Shown here piece by piece: positions 50,740 to 57,303 of a stretch of DNA of 57,303 nt; positions within the stretch are counted from its first letter, which is position 1; the number at the start of each line of letters is the position of its first letter. The notes under the pieces are model-generated. The model did no database searches, was not told the origin of the DNA, and worked only from the letters and a program-made list of their open reading frames with translations. Both the position numbers and the translations under genes were made by a program. Source of the DNA: JASGDC01 sp047605865 (lineage in GTDB: Bacteria > Actinomycetota > Actinomycetes > Actinomycetales > Micrococcaceae); NCBI GenBank assembly GCA_047605865.1, contig JASGFC010000010.1, positions 1 through 57,303 on the forward strand. Direction: 5' to 3'.

Positions 50740-52261
50740 TCACCTTTTGAATATTTTGTATCTGCACATAATGCTCAGGATTTAAGAGATCTTGTGCTGC
50801 ACGATCGCTTATTCCAAAGACTGGATTAGCAAAAATTGTTAAGCCTAGACTTGCTACCACTAGCACGATGGTTGGGAACAACATACTAGGAGGCATTTTA
50901 GTTGGATTTGAAAGACGTTTATTCTCTGTTTCAGCACTCAAAGCTGAACGCAAAAATGCCCTGTTCCATACACGAGCCATCGCATAAAGAGTTAACAAGC
51001 TTGCCAAAAGAGCACTCACAACGGCTATACCAGTTAAGAATCCTGATTTTTCTACAACACCTTTAAGAATCATTACTTTTCCTAAGAACCCGGATCCAGG
51101 TGGAATACCACCAAGGTTCATAGCAGCAAAGAAGAATAACACACTCACGAAAGGAGCTGAACGAGCAAGACCACCAAGTTCAGATAATGAAGTTGTGCCT
51201 GTCTTAAGCTCAATCAACCCCACAATTAAGAACAAAGCAGTCTGGATAATAATATGGTGCATCATATAATACACCGCTCCGGTGATGCCATTTTCTGTGA
51301 AAGCACCAACCCCCAAAAGCATATAACCAACGTGCGAAATCAAAGTAAAAGAAAGTATACGTTTTAAATCTGTCTGCGCAAGAGCACCTAAAATACCAAC
51401 AATCATAGTAAGACAACCAGAAATAATCAGAAGAATTGATAGATGATTACCTGGAAACAACAAAGTTTCAGTACGAATAATAGAGTAAATACCTACTTTA
51501 GTTAGCAAGCCTGCGAAGACAGCAGTAACAGGTGCTGGCGCTGTTGGATAAGAGTCTGGTAACCAAAAAGACAACGGGAAAACCGCAGCCTTAATACCGA
51601 AAGCAACCAGTAGCATGCCATGCAACATTATTTCAATATGAGGAGGTAAAGCAGCTAAACGCTCACTTAAATGAGCCATATTAACCGTTCCAACAGCACC
51701 ATAGATCATGGCAATAGAGATTAAGAACGTCAGTGAAGAAAATACTGATACCACCACATAAGCAGCTCCGGAACGAATTCTTTCTGCGGTGCTACCCAAA
51801 GTTAACAACACATAGGATGCCGTTAAGAGAATTTCAAAACCAACATAAAGGTTAAACAAATCCGCTGCAATGAAAGCATCCGATACTCCAGCAATCAGAA
51901 TTAAATACGTAGGATAAAAAATGGTAATCGGTGAATCTTCATTATCATCGAAACCTACTTGTGCAGTAGCATAAAACAAGACAAGAATACTGATAAGACT
52001 ACTGACAACCAAGAGCATAGCAGAAAGCCTATCCACCAATAAGCTAATACCAAAAGGTGCAGCCCAACCACCGATTTCAAAAACCATCGTGCCATGTAAA
52101 TCAACATGAATAAGGGAGTACACTTCAAGCCCAAAGGTCACAAACATTGTAAGGAAGGTTAATAGTTTTTGCGCTCGTGGACGGGCAAACAAAATAAAGT
52201 TAATAGCAGCACCGATAAGTGGCAAAGCAACCGTTAAGGGAATCAAAGAGTTAGCACTCAC
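50720..52261 (-). CDS. mnhD: Mrp Na+/H+ antiporter subunit D
   Basis: 513 aa, about 14 membrane helices; NADH dehydrogenase ND2/ND4-like proton-conducting subunit. Visible landmarks: the lysine in FGIKAAVFPLSFWLPDSYPTAP, LTKVGIYSIIR, and LAQTDLKRILSFTLISHVGYM. Overlaps mnhC by 4 nt. Confidence 0.95.
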   Translation of the reverse strand: MSANSLIPLTVALPLIGAAINFILFARPRAQKLLTFLTMFVTFGLEVYSLIHVDLHGTMVFEIGGWAAPFGISLLVDRLSAMLLVVSSLISILVLFYATAQVGFDDNEDSPITIFYPTYLILIAGVSDAFIAADLFNLYVGFEILLTASYVLLTLGSTAERIRSGAAYVVVSVFSSLTFLISIAMIYGAVGTVNMAHLSERLAALPPHIEIMLHGMLLVAFGIKAAVFPLSFWLPDSYPTAPAPVTAVFAGLLTKVGIYSIIRTETLLFPGNHLSILLIISGCLTMIVGILGALAQTDLKRILSFTLISHVGYMLLGVGAFTENGITGAVYYMMHHIIIQTALFLIVGLIELKTGTTSLSELGGLARSAPFVSVLFFFAAMNLGGIPPGSGFLGKVMILKGVVEKSGFLTGIAVVSALLASLLTLYAMARVWNRAFLRSALSAETENKRLSNPTKMPPSMLFPTIVLVVASLGLTIFANPVFGISDRAAQDLLNPEHYVQIQNIQKVSGSFEH

Positions 52262-52644
52262 TTGGTATCTCCCTCTTCGTCATAGTGACCAATATCTGCT
52301 ACACGCAAATCTTCAATATCATCACGAAGCATATCTTCTTGCGCCAGCATCCAAGAACGGTAACTCAAAGCCATCATGAAAGCTACAACAGAGAAAGTAA
52401 TCACAATACTGGTCAAAATGAATGCTTGAGGCAGTGGGTCTGAATAGTCATTTGGTACCCAATCTTTTATGTAGAAAGCTGCAGATGCAGGAGCACCACC
52501 TGTTAAAAGCAAAAGGATATTTGCTCCGTTGCCAAGCATGACAAGCCCTAGAAGAATACGCGTTAGTCCACGATCTAAGACAAGGAAAATTCCAACTCCA
52601 AACAGAACCATCATGACAAGAATGAGTAGAAGGTTGATAGACAC
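52258..52644 (-). CDS. mnhC: Mrp Na+/H+ antiporter subunit C
   Basis: 128 aa, three membrane helices, NuoK-like: GLVMLGNGANILLLLTGG and LPQAFILTSIVITFSV. Its start overlaps the mnhA stop by 1 nt. An acidic C-terminal tail follows the last helix. Confidence 0.94.
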   Translation of the reverse strand: MSINLLLILVMMVLFGVGIFLVLDRGLTRILLGLVMLGNGANILLLLTGGAPASAAFYIKDWVPNDYSDPLPQAFILTSIVITFSVVAFMMALSYRSWMLAQEDMLRDDIEDLRVADIGHYDEEGDTK

Positions 52645-55580
52645 TATACTCCAACCTCCTTTTTCTGTGTTGTTTCATACCCAATGACGACGTCTTCATC
52701 TTGAGCATGTGAATCAATCTCAGAACCTAAGCTACGTAATACGTCTAAGATTAGGCCCAGCACAATTAAATACACACCAACATCAAAGATAGTTGCAGAG
52801 ACGAATTTAACATGACCAATTAGTGGCCAATCCCACTGCCATATAACGCTAGAAAAGACAGGCTCTCCAAAGAATATTGGAGTAACAACAGTAGCTCCTG
52901 CTAGGAAAAGACCTAAACCAAGGAAATAACCAGTTTGAATTGGTACTGCTTCAGTGAGCTCGTATCTGCCACCAGCAAGATACCTAATAGCACAGGCAAC
53001 GCCTGCAACTAATCCTCCAGCAAAACCACCACCAGGCTGATCGTGCCCTGAGAGGAGGAAGAAAACTGAAATCACAATGAGTGTGTGGAAAATAATTCTT
53101 ACAACAATCTCAAAAATTATTGATCGACGTTCAGGTGAAAGGGTTTCTGCAGCTGGTAGCCAACGCCGTGTAGCTTTTCCGTTAAACATTTTAGCAACTT
53201 GACGGATACGACTTCCACTGCCAGAAACGAACTCGGCGGTTCTATCAATGGAACCTGAATTCACTTCTTCAACGCGTTCGAAACGCCTTTCGCGATGTTT
53301 CACGAAGATTAAACTAGCAACACCGGTGGCAGCAGCAACCAAGACGCTAATTTCGCCAAAGGTATCCCAGCCACGAATGTCTACCAGTGTTACATTGACA
53401 ACGTTCTTACCACCGCCTTGCTCATAAGCAAGCTTAAAGAAGTTATTAGATACCGGATCTACATTGCGTGAAGCCAAACTCATGATGGCATAGAAACCCA
53501 TCGCACAGGAGAAAAATACCGAAATAATAATTCTGGTGCGCACGTGACCGCGAGTGAGCTCATCCCACAATCTTGCTGGAAATAGCCTAAGAGCTAATAC
53601 AAAGGTGATCAATGTTGCGGTTTCAACAGCTACTTGGGTTAAAGCAACATCAGGTGCACCATGAATACTAAACATGAGAGCCAAGCCGTAACCACTTAAA
53701 CTAACGAAAATAATGGCAGAAAAACGTTTTTTAGCAAAAAGCGTTAAAATTGCTGAAGCAATAATGACTGCTGCTACTAAGAACTCAATACCATTGTTTG
53801 CCCAAACGAACACAGCTTTGGGTCCAAAAAGTTTCTGCCCTTTAACGTTGAGTAAGTACAAAGCCCCTGGTAATCCAGCAAAAACCCCAACAATAATTGA
53901 AATGTAAAAAGGCAAGGAACCACGCTGAGTAACTGCTGTTAAGGCGTCTGCAGTATTTTCAAGTGCTCGGATAGATTTTTGATAAATAACTGGTGCAGAA
54001 ATAGGTAAATTGTGTTGTTTCTGAAATTGTCTAAATTGCTGGCGATATTTAAAGATTAAACTACCACCAAGGTATCCAGCAAGAGTCATCAACAATGGCG
54101 TCGATAAACCATGGAACCACGATAATTTTTCAGCATGGCCAGAAAATTGATGGAGAAACTGCTCTGTGCTCTTTGAAATAAAAGAAGGAAACAATGTTAG
54201 AACCAGAGTGCAAACTGTTAAGAGGATTGGCGGCACTTGGATGCCCCACTTTAGTTGAGCACCACGAAGTGATGAGGTGGCAAAACCACCAGAGATACCA
54301 TAAATGAATCGAAGTGAATAGCCGAAGGTCAAAGATGAACCAACAACGCATAGTACAACAATGAATATCTTCTCTAAACCTGAACCGCTTTCAAGTAACG
54401 CCGTAAATCCTGCTTCTTTAGAGATAAAGCCAAAGAGTGGAAACAAAGCTGCCATAGATAACGCATTAACAACTCCAAGCCAGTAAAAGAAAGGGTACCG
54501 TTGCTTGAGCTCCCCCATTTCCTTGAGGTTTCGAGTACCAAAGATGTGATCTACTGTACCAGTCCACATGAATAAGCTCGCCTTGAACAAAGAATGCGCA
54601 AGAAATACTGCAATAAAGGCTATGATGCCTGGCGCATTTCCGAGTACAGCTAGTGAAGCAAGGAAACCGAGCTGAGAAACAGTACTATACGCTAAAACAA
54701 GTTTGAGGTCATAGTGACGTAATGCTTGATACCCTGCAAATACCATCGTGAAAAGGCCAAGAATGCACAATGAACTTGTCCAGAAATGTATTGAACTAAA
54801 CAGAGGACTGGTACGGCATAAGATATAAACACCTGCGTTAACCATCGCAGCTGCATGTAAATAAGCACTCACAGGAGTAGGTGCTTGCATTGCAGCTGGT
54901 AACCAAAAATGCATGGGGAACAGTGCAGATTTAGTGATGGCTCCCACAGCAATACACCAAGCTGCTATTGCTATATCAGTGTTGTGTGGTTTAGCTTCTA
55001 GCAGATGTTGCATAGAATAACTTCCGCCACCTTGACCCAATAAGAGTAAGCCAGCTAGCAATATTAACCCACCAGTTGCAGTAATCATCATAGATTTCAT
55101 AGCTGCGCGCCTAGCCATTGATTGCCTAGCTTCAAAACCAATCAAAAGGTAAGAAAGTACCGTAGTTGTTTCCCAAAATATGGAGAAAAGAATTAAGTTA
55201 TCACTGACTAACAGACCAACCATAGCCCCTGCAAAAGCCAGTAATTCAGCACCTAGAGCACCAAGAGGCTTTTCTTCATGGTCAAAATACCAATAACTGA
55301 ACAACATGACTAAAGCACCAATAGCTAAAGCGCTTAAAGCCATAAAGTAAGATAGTGCGTCTATATGAACGCTAAAACTTAGCCCCAGTTGTGGAACCCA
55401 AGCATAGCTTTCATTCCATGTATTTTCTAAGGCACGATGCCCATTAAAAGCAAAAATTCCCGTGATGCCTGCAAGCAAAGCTGAGGCAACAAGGAAACTT
55501 TTTCGAGCTATTACTTTTTCAAGCGCTGGAAACAGCAAAGCCGCGCAAAGTATCGTGGCAATGCTTCCCAAAGCAATCAT
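52644..55580 (-). CDS. mnhA: Mrp Na+/H+ antiporter fused subunits A and B
   Basis: 978 aa. An ND5-like MrpA core (about 1-500; ALFPMHFWLPAAMQAPTPVSAYLHAAAMV spans the proton channel, quoted in parts), then the C-terminal helices of MrpA (ALTQVAVETATLITFVLALRL, about 650-670), and last an MrpB-type domain (about 810-960; GHDQPGGGFAGGLVAG). No separate mnhB exists in the operon, so the fusion replaces it. First gene of the A/B-C-D-E-F-G operon, exporting Na+ in exchange for H+. Confidence 0.94.
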   Translation of the reverse strand: MIALGSIATILCAALLFPALEKVIARKSFLVASALLAGITGIFAFNGHRALENTWNESYAWVPQLGLSFSVHIDALSYFMALSALAIGALVMLFSYWYFDHEEKPLGALGAELLAFAGAMVGLLVSDNLILFSIFWETTTVLSYLLIGFEARQSMARRAAMKSMMITATGGLILLAGLLLLGQGGGSYSMQHLLEAKPHNTDIAIAAWCIAVGAITKSALFPMHFWLPAAMQAPTPVSAYLHAAAMVNAGVYILCRTSPLFSSIHFWTSSLCILGLFTMVFAGYQALRHYDLKLVLAYSTVSQLGFLASLAVLGNAPGIIAFIAVFLAHSLFKASLFMWTGTVDHIFGTRNLKEMGELKQRYPFFYWLGVVNALSMAALFPLFGFISKEAGFTALLESGSGLEKIFIVVLCVVGSSLTFGYSLRFIYGISGGFATSSLRGAQLKWGIQVPPILLTVCTLVLTLFPSFISKSTEQFLHQFSGHAEKLSWFHGLSTPLLMTLAGYLGGSLIFKYRQQFRQFQKQHNLPISAPVIYQKSIRALENTADALTAVTQRGSLPFYISIIVGVFAGLPGALYLLNVKGQKLFGPKAVFVWANNGIEFLVAAVIIASAILTLFAKKRFSAIIFVSLSGYGLALMFSIHGAPDVALTQVAVETATLITFVLALRLFPARLWDELTRGHVRTRIIISVFFSCAMGFYAIMSLASRNVDPVSNNFFKLAYEQGGGKNVVNVTLVDIRGWDTFGEISVLVAAATGVASLIFVKHRERRFERVEEVNSGSIDRTAEFVSGSGSRIRQVAKMFNGKATRRWLPAAETLSPERRSIIFEIVVRIIFHTLIVISVFFLLSGHDQPGGGFAGGLVAGVACAIRYLAGGRYELTEAVPIQTGYFLGLGLFLAGATVVTPIFFGEPVFSSVIWQWDWPLIGHVKFVSATIFDVGVYLIVLGLILDVLRSLGSEIDSHAQDEDVVIGYETTQKKEVGV

Positions 55581-55650
55581 AAAGTGAGGTCTCCTAGAAT
55601 TTAAAGGCTAATACTAGGATATCAATTTTTTTGTAAGGAAACTATACCTC

Positions 55651-55953
55651 TTATGAAAGGCACTCTTTACAAATAGCAGTATTCTTAGTTTTTTTAGCTA
55701 ACTGTGAGCGGTGTCGCACTAACCAACATTTTGTACAGGTAAACTCATCATCTTGTTCTGGAGTTACACGAACAAGAAGCTCTTCATTGGATAGGTCTGC
55801 ACCAGGAAGTTCAAAACTATCTGCTGCTTCAACTTCATCTTCGTCAACTGACGCTGAGTTAGTATCAACCTTACCTTTTAGTTCTTCAATAGAATCTGCA
55901 TTGATTTCTTCATCAGCATTTTTGCGAGGAGCATCATAATCTTCTGTTGCCAT
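55651..55953 (-). CDS. DUF4193 family zinc-ribbon protein
   Basis: 100 aa. A highly acidic N-terminus (about 1-65) and a C-terminal zinc-ribbon-like CTKCWLVRHRSQLA...CKEC with four cysteines in CxxC pairs, matching the actinobacterial DUF4193 family. Function unknown. A strong promoter (TTGACA-17-TACAGT) precedes it. It lies divergent from sepH and upstream of the Mrp operon, 70 nt before mnhA. Confidence 0.9.
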   Translation of the reverse strand: MATEDYDAPRKNADEEINADSIEELKGKVDTNSASVDEDEVEAADSFELPGADLSNEELLVRVTPEQDDEFTCTKCWLVRHRSQLAKKTKNTAICKECLS

Positions 55954-55989
55954 CTTTTAGTCGCCTCATTTCTTTTTCTTGACACAGGA

Positions 55990-56018
55990 ACTGTAAAGGT
56001 ATCTGCTACTAATGTCAA
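55990..56018 (-). promoter_or_regulatory. Promoter of the DUF4193 gene
   Basis: On the minus strand: TTGACA (56013-56018), 17-nt spacer, TACAGT (55990-55995). It would start transcription about 30 nt before the DUF4193 ATG. The Mrp genes downstream may be read through from it. Confidence 0.75.
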
Positions 56019-56095
56019 ATTGCCACACAGGTTTTTTGTAGTATTCTTGATAGTAACTATATCTAATACTTTCTCTACATGTTTAAGGAGTTTAC

Positions 56096-57301
56096 ATGGA
56101 AGAGCTGCGCTTAAATGGTGTGCAAGACAACGGTGAATACCTAGTCCTTTCTGGACAAGATGAAAAACAGTACCGCATTCTCATTGATGATGCACTTCGT
56201 GCTGCAACCACACGACGCAAAAATGAAGAAGTTGAAGAAAGCGTCAAAAACAAAGACCAATCACCTAGAGCAATTCAAGCACGCCTGCGTGCAGGTGAAG
56301 CACCAGCAGCAATTGCAGAAGACCTAGAACTTGAACTATCAACAGTTGAACGTTACGAAGCACCTATCTCAGCAGAGCGTAACTACCTTATTGAACAAGT
56401 TCAAAATAAGCCCTTAGGAACTTTCTCTCCTAGCCATGGTGGATATTGGGCTGCCTTTGGAGATAATCAAGTCACTCTTGGTTCACTTGTTAATTATGAA
56501 TTCTCGCAACAAAACATTGATCCTGAGAATGCCACATGGGATGCTTGGAAAGATAATGAAGGTTGGAAAATTCAGCTTGGCTTCACTTTAGATAAAGATC
56601 AAGATGCTGCGACTGAAACTGATGGTGTTGCAACGAAACAAGTGCACAATGCCTTGTGGTCTTATGACCAAACTCATAAACGTTTGCTCCCGCTTAATTC
56701 ATTAGGTGAAGACCTTGCCACACTCAGCACTGACGGTGATTCGCCAATCCGTGCTCATGGTGATTTAGTTTTTGATGTTAACACTTCTGACCCAGTTGTA
56801 GAAGATGACACTTCTGTTTTAGGAAATAATGCTGAAGAACCTTCATCAGAGAATTCTTCTCTTATAGAAACAATAAAGAATCTGGGACAAAACCAGTCTT
56901 CTGATGAAGCTCAAACTCTTGGAGCCACTGAGCAGGAAAATGCTACAGTTGAAATTCCTTCTAGTTCTGGTGAAGGCATTACAAACCGTCACTCTATCGC
57001 AAAGAAATATCCTAATCTCTTCGGCGCTAAAGATGATGAAACATTTACTGCTTCTAACAACACCACGATGGAAATTGTCAACGTAATTTCTGAAGATCGA
57101 AACGAAAGTAAAACTGACGATAACAAAGTTGTGAATATGTCAGACTTTAATAAACCAAAAGTTGTTCCAGTAGGTTCCTCCATAAAATCTACAGACAGTT
57201 CATCGGCTAAAGATAAAGACGAGAAAAAAGATAAAAAGAAAAAGCGCACTCGCATTCCATCTTGGGACGACATTGTCTTCGGACCCAAAGATAGTAATTA
57301 A
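56096..57301 (+). CDS. sepH: Septation protein SepH
   Basis: 401 aa. The N-terminal DUF3071 domain contains the helix-turn-helix-like SPRAIQARLRAGEAPAAIAED (about residues 60-80), which in SepH binds FtsZ and promotes its assembly at division sites. The centre and C-terminus are low-complexity, rich in S, N, E and D, ending in a lysine-rich KKKKRTRIPSWDDIVFG tail typical of the family. AAGGAG lies 6 nt before the ATG. It is specific to actinobacteria and helps place this genome. Confidence 0.93.
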   Translation: MEELRLNGVQDNGEYLVLSGQDEKQYRILIDDALRAATTRRKNEEVEESVKNKDQSPRAIQARLRAGEAPAAIAEDLELELSTVERYEAPISAERNYLIEQVQNKPLGTFSPSHGGYWAAFGDNQVTLGSLVNYEFSQQNIDPENATWDAWKDNEGWKIQLGFTLDKDQDAATETDGVATKQVHNALWSYDQTHKRLLPLNSLGEDLATLSTDGDSPIRAHGDLVFDVNTSDPVVEDDTSVLGNNAEEPSSENSSLIETIKNLGQNQSSDEAQTLGATEQENATVEIPSSSGEGITNRHSIAKKYPNLFGAKDDETFTASNNTTMEIVNVISEDRNESKTDDNKVVNMSDFNKPKVVPVGSSIKSTDSSSAKDKDEKKDKKKKRTRIPSWDDIVFGPKDSN

Positions 57302-57303
57302 AC

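Noticed and set aside
1..57303. CRISPR array, prophage or insertion sequence
   Set aside because: I found no regularly spaced direct repeats, no transposase or integrase gene, and no structural phage genes. The only repeat family is the three-copy palindrome.

Overview
The window looks like chromosome from a low-GC member of the Actinomycetota (Actinobacteria). The composition is AT-rich, unlike most of the phylum, but the gene families are typical of it: SepH, DUF3000, DUF3093, DUF3159, DUF3710, DUF4193, an HspR-controlled dnaK operon with HAIR operators, and the dut-DUF3710-DUF3159 / K+ importer / TRAM methyltransferase neighbourhood. I cannot name the genus.

Layout. 1-0.5 kb: the start of a minus-strand gene, then a tRNA-Val with a terminator. 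0.5-10.4 kb: a VOC protein, a PTS-type dihydroxyacetone kinase operon (dhaKLM plus a tyrosine phosphatase), zapE, a sulfur pair (thiosulfate sulfurtransferase and SufE) overlapping a RibD-like reductase, an alpha/beta hydrolase, msrB, DUF3000 and RNase D. 10.4-19 kb, all minus strand: a DUF559 nuclease-like gene flanked by two homologous palindromes, a DHA2 drug exporter, an aldo/keto reductase, dxs and aconitase. 19.0-26.9 kb: a defence island with a SIR2-HerA pair, a Nudix gene convergent with a PLD-helicase-DUF3427 protein, and an unknown membrane-anchored protein. 27.2-33.2 kb: the actinobacterial core block (TRAM RNA methyltransferase, KimA-like K+ importer, DUF3159, DUF3710, dUTPase, DUF3093). 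33.2-36.1 kb: fructose import and phosphorylation (fruK, fruA).

36.1-37.25 kb is the least ordinary stretch. It starts with a gene graveyard, including the first codons of a dead flavoprotein disulfide reductase. A compact three-gene cassette follows, encoding proteins of 33, 56 and 77 aa. It has a near-consensus promoter with a palindrome inside it, a 13-bp hairpin at the predicted mRNA 5' end, an exact anti-Shine-Dalgarno sequence after the first gene, a possible antisense promoter and foreign-looking codon use. The first two products are tiny membrane peptides and the third is a helix-turn-helix protein. This is my best candidate for an undescribed system, possibly a type I toxin-like or small mobile module; that function is inference.

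37.25-41.5 kb: dnaK-grpE-dnaJ-hspR behind a promoter bracketed by two HAIR sites. 41.5-44.3 kb: a P-loop kinase-like gene with pabB and pabC (p-aminobenzoate for folate). 44.3-47.15 kb: an ECF importer (YkoE-type S component, fused double ATPase, EcfT) under a TPP riboswitch with a visible SD-sequestering hairpin. 47.2-49.6 kb: a small protein, an Atg22-like MFS protein and dcd. 49.6-55.6 kb: a six-gene Mrp Na+/H+ antiporter with fused A and B subunits. 55.6-57.3 kb: DUF4193 and the divisome protein SepH, divergently transcribed.

A recurrent feature is a -10-like hexamer placed 6-7 nt before a start codon that lacks a Shine-Dalgarno sequence (at least eight genes). This suggests frequent leaderless transcription.
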